Source: UKL13-3 sp943369665 | GTDB taxonomy: Bacteria; Bacteroidota; Bacteroidia; UKL13-3 | Length of the DNA: 64,000 nucleotides | Assembly: GCA_943369665.1 (NCBI GenBank) | Contig: CALRNX020000001.1 | Coordinates: forward strand, 682,001-746,000 | Direction of reading: 5' to 3' | Shown: positions 19,900 through 28,752 of the stretch, in pieces | Layout of the letters: every line of letters begins with the position of its first letter | Position numbering within the stretch: the first letter of the stretch is position 1 | Made by a program: the position numbers and the translations under genes | The notes under the pieces: generated by a model | Database searches by the model: none | Seen by the model: only the letters and a program-made list of their open reading frames with translations | Told to the model about the DNA's origin: nothing

Positions 19900-20827
19900 A
19901 GAAATACTTGATCTATTGAACCAGCTTGAGGCTAAATACCAAAAAAGCGGACAAGATTTAAAATCCTACCTTGAAGGATTATTGCATGCCGATTACCTCA
20001 ACTATTGGGATTATGTGCAGGTAGATACATTGTTATCCCTGCAAAAACCAAGAACAGAAATAAAAGATGAAATGATCTTCATCATTTACCATCAGATTAC
20101 CGAATTATACTTTAAGCTTACCCTGCATGAAATGGAACAGATTGCTGAGCGCAAAGGTTCCATTACACCGGCCTTTTTTGTTGAGCGTTTGCAACGCATG
20201 AATGCCTATTTCCGCAACCTCACATTGTCGTTTGAAATCATGATCCAGGGAATGGACAAAGAACAGTTTTTGAAATTCCGCATGAGCCTCTTACCGGCAA
20301 GTGGTTTCCAGAGTGCTCAATACCGTATGGTTGAAATCTGTTCAACAGATTTTTACAACCTGGTAGACAAAGAACACCGCGATCATATCAAACCTACAGA
20401 TAGTTTTGATGCACAATATGAATACATCTACTGGAAAGCCGGGGCAACTGAACTATCAAGTGGTAAAAAAACATTAACACTTACACAGTTCGAAGACCGC
20501 TATTCAGACCGATTTAAACGATTGGCTGAGCAATATAAAGATACGAATATGTGGGCTGTTTATCGATCAATGTCTGCTGCCGACCAACAAGACCCGGCTT
20601 TGATTGCACAACTCCGTAGCTTTGATGAGCATGTAAATATTCATTGGCCATTGGTACATTACAAATCGGCTGCAAGGTATTTGCAACGCAATCCTGAAGA
20701 TATTGCCGCCACTGGAGGAACCAACTGGCAAAAGTATTTACCCCCTCGTTTTCAAAAACGGATCTTCTATCCCGAACTTTGGAATGAAGAAGAAAAAGAA
20801 AATTGGGGAAGAGCCGCATTTATCTAG
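19886..20827 (+). CDS. kynA: Tryptophan 2,3-dioxygenase
   Basis: Haem enzyme that opens the indole ring of L-tryptophan to N-formylkynurenine, the first step of the kynurenine pathway. At 313 residues it is full length. Family hallmarks: 'DYLNYWDYVQVDTLLSLQ', 'DEMIFIIYHQITELYFKLTLHE', 'SGFQSAQYRMVE', and near the end 'HYKSAARYL' (likely proximal haem His) with 'TGGTNWQKYLPP'. It starts inside the end of rfbC (14-base overlap), so the two are translationally linked although their pathways are unrelated. No other kynurenine genes are nearby. A terminator follows. Confidence 0.95.
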   Translation: MSQNKEILDLLNQLEAKYQKSGQDLKSYLEGLLHADYLNYWDYVQVDTLLSLQKPRTEIKDEMIFIIYHQITELYFKLTLHEMEQIAERKGSITPAFFVERLQRMNAYFRNLTLSFEIMIQGMDKEQFLKFRMSLLPASGFQSAQYRMVEICSTDFYNLVDKEHRDHIKPTDSFDAQYEYIYWKAGATELSSGKKTLTLTQFEDRYSDRFKRLAEQYKDTNMWAVYRSMSAADQQDPALIAQLRSFDEHVNIHWPLVHYKSAARYLQRNPEDIAATGGTNWQKYLPPRFQKRIFYPELWNEEEKENWGRAAFI

Positions 20828-20831
20828 CATT

Positions 20832-20871
20832 AAAAAGCAGGCATTGCAAAATCTGGAATGCCTGCTTTTTT
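20832..20871 (+). terminator. Terminator of rfbC-kynA
   Basis: Perfect 14-base stem AAAAAGCAGGCATT / AATGCCTGCTTTTT (20832-20845 with 20857-20870), 11-base loop, then T. It lies 4 bases past the kynA stop. Confidence 0.9.
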
Positions 20872-20926
20872 CAACAAAAATCCATTAATCTAAAAAACAC
20901 TTATCTTGCCAACCTAATTTCACATC

Positions 20927-21271
20927 ATGTCTGAATATCCTCCCTGCCCGAAATGTAAATCTGAGTACACTTATGAATTAGGAGACCTCCTAGCCTGTCC
21001 GGAATGCGGACACGAATGGAATCCTACCCCAATCGAAGAGAAAACAACCGAGGTCGGATTGGTGGTAAAAGACAGCAACGGAACTATTTTGCAGGATGGT
21101 GATTCGGTAACCATCATCAAAAATTTACCCGTGAAAGGATCTCCCAAAGACATTAAAATTGGTACCAAGGTGAAAAATATCCGTTTGGTTGAAGGCGATC
21201 ATAATATTGATTGCAAAATTGAAGGATTTGGCTCAATGGCGCTAAAATCAGAGTTTGTAAAGAAAGCATAG
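20927..21271 (+). CDS. yjdM: PhnA/YjdM family zinc-ribbon protein
   Basis: A 114-residue protein with an N-terminal zinc ribbon (CPKC at about 7-10 and CPEC at about 24-27, then GHEW) and a C-terminal SH3-like barrel ('VVKDSNGTILQDGDSVTIIKNLPVKG'). This is the whole PhnA/YjdM layout. Despite the old phosphonate name, the family's biochemical role is not settled. A TATCTTGC element lies 18 bases upstream (20902-20909) and may be a weak -7 site. It converges with ispD. Confidence 0.9.
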   Translation: MSEYPPCPKCKSEYTYELGDLLACPECGHEWNPTPIEEKTTEVGLVVKDSNGTILQDGDSVTIIKNLPVKGSPKDIKIGTKVKNIRLVEGDHNIDCKIEGFGSMALKSEFVKKA

Positions 21272-21281
21272 TAAATAACCC

Positions 21282-21941
21282 TCATTTGCCGAAAAACACT
21301 TCTGCCACAAGCATATCTTCAGGAGTGGTTATTTTCAGGTTGCGGTAATCTCCTTCCACCAAATGAATTGCATGCCCCGAGGCTTCCAAAACACCTGCAT
21401 CATCCGTAAAATGACGTTGTGTAACCTGTGCATAAGCCTGTTTGATGAGTGAACTTTGAAACGTTTGTGGTGTTTGGATCAAGCGGTAATACTCTCGGTT
21501 TACATTATGGTTATCTTCATCATCCAATACTCGGATCGAGTCTTTAGGTTTCACAACGGCAATGGCATTCCCTTTGTTTTTTGCCATGTCAAAAGTACGA
21601 CCAATCACAGCTTGTGTAATACAAGGCCTCACGCCATCATGTATGGCCACCAAAACATTTTCGGGGACCAATGTCAATCCATTTTTCACAGAATCAAAAC
21701 GTGTTGCACCACCTGCGATTATCTCATGTGGGATTGTAAAATGATATTCCGAACAAAGCTGTTTCCAATAAGCGATTTGCGACTGAGGTAAAACCAACAC
21801 GATCGAACACTGAGCCTGATCAAAAATCTCAAGCGTATGCATTAAAACAGGTTTACCCGCCAACAATAAAAACTGTTTGGGTAACTCCACTCCCATGCGG
21901 GAACCACTCCCTCCTGCCACGATCAATGCGTATTGTTGCAT
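21282..21941 (-). CDS. ispD: 2-C-methyl-D-erythritol 4-phosphate cytidylyltransferase
   Basis: Third step of the non-mevalonate isoprenoid pathway: transfers CMP from CTP to methylerythritol phosphate. The N-terminal nucleotide loop 'IVAGGSGSRMGVELPKQFL', 'VAIHDGVRPCI' and 'RLIQTPQTFQSSLIKQAY' are diagnostic. The 219-residue form from ATG 21941 starts at 'MQQYALIVAGG', the usual family start; a TTG six codons earlier is less likely. The end, 'TTPEDMLVAEVFF', is complete. It is transcribed alone. Confidence 0.95.
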   Translation of the reverse strand: MQQYALIVAGGSGSRMGVELPKQFLLLAGKPVLMHTLEIFDQAQCSIVLVLPQSQIAYWKQLCSEYHFTIPHEIIAGGATRFDSVKNGLTLVPENVLVAIHDGVRPCITQAVIGRTFDMAKNKGNAIAVVKPKDSIRVLDDEDNHNVNREYYRLIQTPQTFQSSLIKQAYAQVTQRHFTDDAGVLEASGHAIHLVEGDYRNLKITTPEDMLVAEVFFGK

Positions 21942-22033
21942 AATGAATATTTTACCCAAATATAAATGCTTTAACCGAGTAAATAAAGTACGATTATTAC
22001 GCCAACCGTTATCCTTTTCTATTCAAAACAATT

Positions 22034-22041
22034 TACTTTCG
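22034..22041 (+). promoter_or_regulatory. Candidate -7 element of the DUF1569 gene
   Basis: TACTTTCG, one change from TAnnTTTG, 22 bases before the ATG. The same variant precedes the glycosyltransferase at 54830, and TATTTTCG precedes sucC. Confidence 0.35.
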
Positions 22042-22063
22042 AAGACTCAAAATAGAAAAACGC

Positions 22064-22516
22064 ATGAACAATATCTTCGATCCAAAAATTTCTGCAGAGG
22101 TCATCCAACGAATCAATACACTAACACCCGAAAGCAAGGCTTTATGGGGCAAAATGAATGTATCCCAAATGCTGGCCCATTGCAATGTTACCTATGAAAT
22201 GGTATACGATAATATCCACCCCAAACCAAATGCATTCATGAAAATGATATTAAAGTTGATGGTTAAAAATACGGTTGTTACCGAAAAACCTTACAAAAAA
22301 AATAACCCAACAGCTCCTGCTTTTATGGTTAAAAGTGATAAAAATTTCGAAGCAGAAAAAGCACGCCTGATTCAATACATTCAAAAAACACAGGAGCTTG
22401 GAGCAGTTTATTTTGAAGGAAAAGAATCACACTCATTCGGAAGCCTCACATCGGGTGAATGGAATTGTATGTTTTACAAACATCTCGACCATCACCTCAG
22501 TCAGTTCGGGGCATAA
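22064..22516 (+). CDS. DUF1569 (DinB-like) protein
   Basis: A 150-residue protein of the DUF1569 family, a DinB/YfiT-like four-helix bundle common in Bacteroidota. Visible hallmarks: 'LWGKMNVSQMLAHCNVTYEM' near residues 26-45 and the closing 'FYKHLDHHLSQFG'. The His residues in these two stretches are placed as metal ligands in the fold. The substrate is unknown. It is a single gene with a bidirectional terminator shared with queA. Confidence 0.85.
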   Translation: MNNIFDPKISAEVIQRINTLTPESKALWGKMNVSQMLAHCNVTYEMVYDNIHPKPNAFMKMILKLMVKNTVVTEKPYKKNNPTAPAFMVKSDKNFEAEKARLIQYIQKTQELGAVYFEGKESHSFGSLTSGEWNCMFYKHLDHHLSQFGA

Positions 22517-22528
22517 CATTATATTAAC

Positions 22529-22579
22529 GGCATAAAAAAAGCCAGCTTCAATATCATGAAGTTGGCTTTTTTTTATGCC
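22529..22579. terminator. Bidirectional terminator between DUF1569 gene and queA
   Basis: Stem GCCAGCTTCA / TGAAGTTGGC (22541-22550 with 22557-22566, one G-T pair), flanked by A7 on the left and T8 on the right. The outer GGCATAAAA / TTTTATGCC extends the stem. Confidence 0.9.
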
Positions 22580-22589
22580 TTCAGACTGA

Positions 22590-23636
22590 TTAAATGATCA
22601 GCATTGCGTCACCATATGTAAGGAAACGGTATTTCTTTTTAACGGCTTCGTTATATGCTTCCTGTAACAGATCAAATCCGGCAAAAGCAGCATTCATCAT
22701 CAACAAAGTTGATTCCGGTGTATGAAAATTAGTGATCATACAATTGGCAATACGGAAATCATATTCAGGGAAAATAAATTTATCTGTCCAGCCACTTGTT
22801 ACATTCAACCTTCTTGTTGATGAAACAGAAGACTCGATAGCGCGCATTACAGATGATCCTACCGCAACGATCTTTCTTTTTTCATCCAATGCACGGTTTA
22901 CAATTTTGCTGGTTTCTGTCGGGATATCATAATACTCCGAATCCATTTTATGTTTGGTCAGATCTTCTACCTCTACAGGGCGGAATGCTCCTAATCCATT
23001 GTGCAATGTTACCTCGGCAAATTCTACTCCTTTAATTTCAAGGCGCATCATCAATTCTTTGGTAAAATGCAATCCTGCTGCCGGAGGTGAAACCGCTCCG
23101 ATATTTTTAGCAAAAATAGTTTGGAAACGCTCACGATCATTTTTTTCAACCGATCGGCCCATGTATTTAGGGATCGGCATTTCTCCTAATCTGTCAATCA
23201 ATCTCCATAACTCCTCATCGGTACCATCAAACAAAAAGCGTATGGTACGACCACGTGAAGTTGTATTGTCAACTACTTCGGCAACCAATGTATCGTCACC
23301 GAAATACAATTTATTTCCCACACGGATCTTACGGGCCGGATCAACCAATACATCCCATAATTTCATTTCTTTGTTCAACTCGCGCAACAAAAACACCTCG
23401 ATTTTAGCTCCTGTTTTTTCTTTGCTTCCATATAAACGAGCCGGGAAAACCTTTGTATTATTGGTAATAAAAACATCTCTATCATCAAAATATTCGAGGA
23501 TATCGTTAAACTTTCTGTGTTCAATTTTTTGAGTAGCCCTGTTCAGAACCATCAATTTTGACTCATGGCGAATGTCTGTTGGATGTTTGGCGATTAAGCT
23601 TTCGCTGAAATTGAACTTAAACTGTGATAATTTCAT
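22590..23636 (-). CDS. queA: S-adenosylmethionine:tRNA ribosyltransferase-isomerase
   Basis: Makes epoxyqueuosine at tRNA position 34 by transferring the ribosyl part of SAM. The 348 residues are full length. QueA signatures: 'RHESKLMVLNR', 'VFITNNTKVFPARLYG', 'GEMPIPKYMGR', 'GAVSPPAAGLHFTKELM', 'HNGLGAFRPVEVE' and 'TNFHTPESTLLMMNAAFAG'. Together with queD it points to de novo queuosine synthesis. A TATCTTGC element at 23701-23708 (minus strand) lies 64 bases upstream. Single-gene unit. Confidence 0.97.
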   Translation of the reverse strand: MKLSQFKFNFSESLIAKHPTDIRHESKLMVLNRATQKIEHRKFNDILEYFDDRDVFITNNTKVFPARLYGSKEKTGAKIEVFLLRELNKEMKLWDVLVDPARKIRVGNKLYFGDDTLVAEVVDNTTSRGRTIRFLFDGTDEELWRLIDRLGEMPIPKYMGRSVEKNDRERFQTIFAKNIGAVSPPAAGLHFTKELMMRLEIKGVEFAEVTLHNGLGAFRPVEVEDLTKHKMDSEYYDIPTETSKIVNRALDEKRKIVAVGSSVMRAIESSVSSTRRLNVTSGWTDKFIFPEYDFRIANCMITNFHTPESTLLMMNAAFAGFDLLQEAYNEAVKKKYRFLTYGDAMLII

Positions 23637-23774
23637 TGTATGTAAAAAACGTTTTAGTCAAATGTTTTATAAGGTCATTTTTAAACACGACACACTTGCC
23701 GCAAGATAGTCCCTCTATAAAAAAATTTGGAATTGCAAAAGTAGGATTAAATAGCAATTTAACAACCTTAAAAG

Positions 23775-23810
23775 CAAAAATGGCCGAACCCCAAAGGATC
23801 CGGCCATTTC
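23775..23810 (-). terminator. Terminator of the TPR lipoprotein gene
   Basis: Stem AAATGGCCG / CGGCCATTT (23778-23786 with 23801-23809), followed on the minus strand by T-rich sequence. It lies 22 bases past the stop at 23832. Confidence 0.85.
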
Positions 23811-23831
23811 AACTGCCTATGCGGCAACTTA

Positions 23832-25580
23832 TTATCTGATTGCTCCCTGGAAAGCAGGATTGCTCCAGAATTTAAAGAACTCCATGTCTGTTTTAGCCAT
23901 CTCACGAACACCTGCATTTAACTGTACGGCACGTGTAATATTGGTTGTCATCAAATCCTGGTTTGATGTACGTGCACCAACGATACCTACTAAATAGTAG
24001 TGCATCCATGTTAATTCTTCCGGTTTCATACCATCAATTGTAGCTTTAGCAGCTTCCGGCTGACCGTTAAGAATTTGTGCCAATGGAAGGTTAAAATCTT
24101 TTTTGCTTGCTCTGCTCAAATTAGAAACAGCATCAGCATAATTTCCCTTTTTAATTGCAATAATACCCAAACCATAGCTGGCATCACCACCTTTAGCAGC
24201 AGATGCTTTGTAATATTCAGTAGCTTTATTGTAATCTTTAGCGATCAATGCTGCATTACCCAAATTGGTCAATATAGCAGCATTTTCAGGAGACAAAGTG
24301 TTTGCTTTGTCCAAATTAGCCATACCTTCAGCAGTTTTACCTGTTGCAATTTGAACCGCTCCTAAGTCATTAAATCCTCTCCAGTCGTTTGGATACTTAG
24401 TGGTCATTGCTGTGTAAACAGTTGCTTTGGTATTCATATCAGTGCTGATAGCAGCTAAATGTAATAATTCAGCATCAGTCAAACTATCCAATTTGTTGGT
24501 GCTTGCTTTTAATTGCTCATCAGATTTTAATGGTTTTTGTCCGTTAACAACCAATTCCGATCTGCGCAATGAAGGAAGCAATACATCTTTGGTAGCATTC
24601 CAAAACTTAGGATAATCGCGTTTGATAGCCGCTTCACGGTCATCATCCGAAATTGACTTGTTTTGAATAATTCTCAACACACCATCTTTATCAGCATGTG
24701 TAGAAGCAGCAACAGCTTTTTCATAACCAGCCCAATCTTCAGAAAGGCTTGATCCCATTTTGAAGTTTTGATCGTTTACTTCGCTGAAACCCAATTTTTT
24801 CAATTCTTTTTTGAAATAGTTGAATGTTGATTCGTTACGCGCTTTTGATAAGTTTCCGTTACGAGCCAATTCTCCGTCAGGTGAAGCATAAGCATTGATG
24901 GTAATGCTATTTACAGCCCAATCTTTATTTGATTTCAACAATGCTTTTAATTGCTCAATTTGTTTTTTGTTATCAAACTGGCCTTTTACTTTAAAGCCTG
25001 CGTTGAATTTAGATACATCTTTAGGGAAGTAAATATCAACCATTTTGCCTTCAGCAGTTGAAGTATATGGAGTACCGTCAAATACCATTGCGCTGGCTCC
25101 ACCTTCAGCCAATAAAGCTGTTGTAATGGTTCCTTCAGCCAATACTTTAGTACCTTTTACTTTTGGTATTTCTTTGTATTCGTTACCGGCTTTAACCGTA
25201 AAGTTTGGATACAAAGTAGCACGTTTCATGTCTTCTGTGTAGGCAACTTTCGTATTGTACGAAATTTTGCCTCCCGTTTTCGAATTCACCGTAACCTCTG
25301 TACCAACAGATTTTTCACCACCGATTGAAAGAGTTTTCAAAGCGATTTCACCTTTGGGGGTACTTAAATAAGGCTCGAAACGAATATCGGCTTTGGGGTT
25401 AATTGATTTTGCTGGAACATTAGCATTGATCGTAATAGTTACGCTATCGCCCTTAACTTCCAAAGGATTAGGAGTAACGGTGTAATTGTTGTTCACCATA
25501 TTGGTTGGAACACTACATCCTGTGATCAAGGCAATGCTTAGAACCAAGAATGAATAAAAAACCTGTCTGATATCTCTCAT
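23832..25580 (-). CDS. TPR lipoprotein with OmpA-like central region
   Basis: A 582-residue lipoprotein (signal peptide 1-21, lipobox ITGC with Cys22). Residues about 30-195 are beta-rich. About 200-345 contain 'SITINAYASPDGELARNGNLSKARN', which recalls the OmpA-type peptidoglycan-binding 'G.. D..G....N..LS..RA' pattern. About 370-560 are tetratricopeptide-like repeats ('NDLGAVQIATGKTAEGMANL', 'TNLGNAALIAKDYNKATEYY'). This suggests a periplasmic scaffold attached to the outer membrane. It has a strong terminator and no operon partner. Exact role unknown. Confidence 0.82.
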   Translation of the reverse strand: MRDIRQVFYSFLVLSIALITGCSVPTNMVNNNYTVTPNPLEVKGDSVTITINANVPAKSINPKADIRFEPYLSTPKGEIALKTLSIGGEKSVGTEVTVNSKTGGKISYNTKVAYTEDMKRATLYPNFTVKAGNEYKEIPKVKGTKVLAEGTITTALLAEGGASAMVFDGTPYTSTAEGKMVDIYFPKDVSKFNAGFKVKGQFDNKKQIEQLKALLKSNKDWAVNSITINAYASPDGELARNGNLSKARNESTFNYFKKELKKLGFSEVNDQNFKMGSSLSEDWAGYEKAVAASTHADKDGVLRIIQNKSISDDDREAAIKRDYPKFWNATKDVLLPSLRRSELVVNGQKPLKSDEQLKASTNKLDSLTDAELLHLAAISTDMNTKATVYTAMTTKYPNDWRGFNDLGAVQIATGKTAEGMANLDKANTLSPENAAILTNLGNAALIAKDYNKATEYYKASAAKGGDASYGLGIIAIKKGNYADAVSNLSRASKKDFNLPLAQILNGQPEAAKATIDGMKPEELTWMHYYLVGIVGARTSNQDLMTTNITRAVQLNAGVREMAKTDMEFFKFWSNPAFQGAIR

Positions 25581-25656
25581 ATTTATTTAGTTTTGCAGTG
25601 CAATTATACAGTTATTTTGTTTGAACGGATATAATTGCTCTTAAATTTTTTACACA

Positions 25657-25860
25657 TTGTATATTATCAAAATAAAAGGCAAGGCCAAAATTCCGGATTA
25701 TGTTCAACTTCGTGATGAACACTTTACTTTAATCGCCTATTTTAGAACCGACAGACCCGACAGGGCGCTAGACAAATGTGGGTTAACTGCTCACACTGAG
25801 CGGATCATGACTATTATTAAGGACATGCCATTTGGCAAAATGCAACAAATTGAATTGTAA
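25657..25860 (+). CDS. Small protein abutting ftsE, unknown
   Basis: A 67-residue soluble, basic protein. There is no in-frame ATG before residue 50, so the TTG at 25657 is the only plausible start. The stop codon is directly followed by the ftsE ATG without a gap, which argues for translation of both from one mRNA. Sequence features: 'KIPDYVQLRDEHFTLIAYFR' and a central Cys. I do not recognise a named family. The tight coupling suggests a link with the FtsE ATPase. Confidence 0.65.
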   Translation: MYIIKIKGKAKIPDYVQLRDEHFTLIAYFRTDRPDRALDKCGLTAHTERIMTIIKDMPFGKMQQIEL

Positions 25861-26550
25861 ATGGAAACAAAAACGGTAATTGAACTGAAGGATGTTCAGG
25901 TATTTCAAGGTCATAATTTAATTCTTTCGGATGTGGATATCAACATTTCGAAAGGTGAATTTGTATACCTTATTGGTGAAACAGGAAGTGGAAAATCAAG
26001 CTTGCTCAAAACCATGTACGGTGAATTATCGGTTGATAAAGGCGAGGCTAGCATTGCCGATTTTAATTTAAAAAGCCTCAAACCAAGCCAAATTCCCTAT
26101 TTGCGCAGAAAACTGGGAATCGTGTTCCAGGATTTTCAGTTGTTAACTGACCGTACTGTATATAAAAACCTTGAGTTTGTATTAAAGGCTACCGGCTGGA
26201 AGGATGAGATCGATATGAAAAACCGTATTGCCGAAGTACTAAAAATGGTGAACCTGTCGACCAAAGACTTTAAAATGCCGCATGAGCTTTCGGGGGGCGA
26301 ACAACAAAGGGTTGTGATTGCCCGCGCATTGCTGAATAATCCCGAGATTATTTTAGCCGATGAGCCAACTGGGAACCTCGATCCTAAGGTAAGTGATGAT
26401 ATTATGAACCTGTTGATCGAGATCAGCAAAAATGGTACTGCTATCCTGATGGCAACACACGATTACAGGATCATTCAAAAGTTTCCGGGTAAAATTTTAA
26501 GGTGCGTGAACGGCATCGTAGGAGAAGTAGCGGCTGTTCCAACGTTTTAA
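25861..26550 (+). CDS. ftsE: Cell division ATP-binding protein FtsE-like
   Basis: ABC ATPase that pairs with FtsX at the division site and controls peptidoglycan hydrolases. 229 residues: Walker A 'GETGSGKSS' (39-47), Q-loop 'VFQDFQLL', signature 'LSGGEQQR', Walker B 'ILADEPTGNLD', H-loop 'MATHD'. The 'LGIVFQDFQLLTDRTVYKNL' stretch is typical of FtsE. ftsX is not adjacent, which is common in Bacteroidota. It overlaps the convergent glycosyltransferase by 4 bases. Confidence 0.88.
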   Translation: METKTVIELKDVQVFQGHNLILSDVDINISKGEFVYLIGETGSGKSSLLKTMYGELSVDKGEASIADFNLKSLKPSQIPYLRRKLGIVFQDFQLLTDRTVYKNLEFVLKATGWKDEIDMKNRIAEVLKMVNLSTKDFKMPHELSGGEQQRVVIARALLNNPEIILADEPTGNLDPKVSDDIMNLLIEISKNGTAILMATHDYRIIQKFPGKILRCVNGIVGEVAAVPTF

Positions 26551-27668
26551 TAAACCAATCTCAAAATCGCTTTTGCACTTTCCACATTGCTAAACATGCT
26601 GGAAAGGTATTGTTTGCGTTCGTTTATATCTTCCTGCGTAAATTCTTTTGTGATCAGCTGTTTTATTTTTGCAATAAACTCTTCGGGAGTATTGGCCCGC
26701 GTGCATAGTTTTTCCAATCCGGTATTTTTTACCATCAGATCATTGGCTAACACAAATCGCCCCTGGTACAAAACATTGATCAGTTTCAATTTAATTCCGG
26801 TGTTTTGAAATGTAGGTAACACATTGATATGCGCATGTTGTATCAACTCCGAAATTTGTTCGGTGCTCAACTGATCAAATAATTTAATATTGGGATTTTG
26901 TTCAATAATGGCTTTAAGGCTAGCCGAAGGTTTGTAACCGGCAATATAAAGAGGATAATCCAACTGGCTGAACACTTTCTGGATCAGGAAACGTGCCGCC
27001 TCATCATTTTCCCCCACGCTTAATTTCCCGTGATACAATGCATAACGCCCGGTTCCCGGCAAACTGATACTTTCTTCATTGGCATGAAAAGCCGGAACAT
27101 AAGATACATTTGAATACCGTTTTTGCAACGCTTCGGTATCATTTGGTGAAATAGCCAATACCGCTTGCGCATTTTCCAATAATCCCTCAAACTCTCTCAG
27201 TCGGGTAGCTTCTTTGGTGAAAAAATATTTCTTAAAAAAGTTACGTTCTACCGATTCTAACTTTTCGTAATATTCATGTTCAATATTATGCATCCTCACC
27301 AACTTTTTGCGCGAAGCAAGTTTGGGATGATTGAGAAAAAAACACGTATGTAATCCCTCAAATAAAATTGGCGCATGATCGGTTAGTAAATTATCCAATA
27401 ACTCTGCACTATTACGTGTATTCACGATATATGGCAGTGCACCAATAAAAGGATTCACAAAATTTCTACGCTGGTAGTAATAAACTTTTTTGCAAAATTT
27501 ATTGAGCTGCGATGTGGGCTTCCGTCCATATTCAAATACATGAAGTGTAATTTCCACTCCTGCTTCGTGTAATGCCTTGAGTTTATAAAACACATCGATC
27601 ACACCACCGTAATTGGGTGGAAAAGGATTATCAAAGGAAACGATATGTAATTTTTTATCAGACAACAT
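26547..27668 (-). CDS. GT-B glycosyltransferase (GT4-like)
   Basis: A 373-residue predicted cytoplasmic sugar transferase. The N-terminal domain opens with 'FDNPFPPNYGGVIDVFYK', the acceptor-side glycine loop. The C-terminal domain shows 'ALYHGKLSVGENDEAARF' and 'INVLPTFQNTGIKLKLINVL', which take the place of the usual E-x7-E donor-sugar site. It starts inside the end of the next upstream glycosyltransferase (11-base overlap), so both belong to one operon with recQ. Sugar and acceptor are unknown; surface polysaccharide is likely. Confidence 0.82.
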   Translation of the reverse strand: MLSDKKLHIVSFDNPFPPNYGGVIDVFYKLKALHEAGVEITLHVFEYGRKPTSQLNKFCKKVYYYQRRNFVNPFIGALPYIVNTRNSAELLDNLLTDHAPILFEGLHTCFFLNHPKLASRKKLVRMHNIEHEYYEKLESVERNFFKKYFFTKEATRLREFEGLLENAQAVLAISPNDTEALQKRYSNVSYVPAFHANEESISLPGTGRYALYHGKLSVGENDEAARFLIQKVFSQLDYPLYIAGYKPSASLKAIIEQNPNIKLFDQLSTEQISELIQHAHINVLPTFQNTGIKLKLINVLYQGRFVLANDLMVKNTGLEKLCTRANTPEEFIAKIKQLITKEFTQEDINERKQYLSSMFSNVESAKAILRLVY

Positions 27669-28752
27669 TTCGGTACATGCTTTTTAATTTTTCATCTTCA
27701 TCTTCCCAATTAAACGTACGTTTTGCACGTTTACATTCCTGCTGCAATTTGAGGTAAACAGCTTCGTCTATCAATAAGTTATTTACCGTATTTACAATTT
27801 CAGTAACCTCACAGTTGCACAACAAGGCAACTTCAAATTTTCGGTTAATATGTTCGTATTCCGGGAAAGGTGCACACACCTGCGGCACTTCGGCCTGGAT
27901 ATAATCAAAAAACTTATTGGCCAGTGAGTAATAATAACTCAGTCCAATATTTTCCATCACATTATACCCAATCGTTGCCTTGGCAGTAACATGTTTTAGC
28001 TCATCGGGCTGTACATAACCTAAAAACTTCACCTTCTTTTTGAGTTGAAGATCTTCAACCAGCGTGCGCAATTTTCCACTCAAATCACCTTCGCCTGCCA
28101 ACCAGCATTCTGCATCAATATACTGCATGGCTTCAATTAACTGAGCAAGTCCTCGCCCCATGTTTAAAGCTCCCTGGTACAATATAATCTTTGTTTCTTT
28201 AGGTTTATGATTCACTTCGCCATAAGGATAAGGAACACTCCTGATCACTTCAAACTTTTTATGGTATTGTTTCGAAAAAATATCTGCCAAAGCTCTGTTT
28301 ACAGTGTATGCCAAATCAGTATGCGGGATCATCCATTTACCGATTGTTTTCCAAATGGCTTTGATAAGCGGCCTGTTGGTTACTTCGGGTACCTCCTCAA
28401 AATATTCATGTGCATCAAACACCAATTTTTTGCTTCTGATTTTTGAAAGTATCGTACAGGTCATTAACGTATCCAAGTCAACCGCAGAATATGCATCAGC
28501 TTTCTTAAACAATAAAAAAAAGAATAACCGGATGGCATATTCAATGTAAAATAATTTGCCTGCTTCAAACCAGCAGTTCAATCTTTTTTGTTCGAATACC
28601 TGGTGAACAAGCGGAACGGACCCTGTCCTTTTTCGCCCTACCAACAACACCTCATAATTGGCCTCCACCAAGGAGGTGCAGATGCGGATCATACGTTGGT
28701 CGTATGTCAGATCGTTTGTTACCGTTACAATTATTTTTTTCGGTTGTTCCAC
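27658..28752 (-). CDS. Glycosyltransferase family 4-like protein
   Basis: A 364-residue GT-B transferase. N-terminal 'VTVTNDLTYDQRMIRICTSL' and 'DAHEYFEEVPEV', and C-terminal 'YQGALNMGRGLAQLIEAM', 'WLAGEGDL' and 'FLGYVQPDEL' are typical of GT4. The start is GTG at 28752, which lies inside the last 22 bases of recQ; no ATG precedes the conserved N-terminus. It overlaps its downstream neighbour by 11 bases. Substrate unknown. Confidence 0.85.
   Translation of the reverse strand: MEQPKKIIVTVTNDLTYDQRMIRICTSLVEANYEVLLVGRKRTGSVPLVHQVFEQKRLNCWFEAGKLFYIEYAIRLFFFLLFKKADAYSAVDLDTLMTCTILSKIRSKKLVFDAHEYFEEVPEVTNRPLIKAIWKTIGKWMIPHTDLAYTVNRALADIFSKQYHKKFEVIRSVPYPYGEVNHKPKETKIILYQGALNMGRGLAQLIEAMQYIDAECWLAGEGDLSGKLRTLVEDLQLKKKVKFLGYVQPDELKHVTAKATIGYNVMENIGLSYYYSLANKFFDYIQAEVPQVCAPFPEYEHINRKFEVALLCNCEVTEIVNTVNNLLIDEAVYLKLQQECKRAKRTFNWEDEDEKLKSMYRNVV

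Noticed and set aside
22954..23532. 192-residue plus-strand frame inside queA
   Set aside because: It lies fully antisense to a complete, well-conserved queA and shows no domain.
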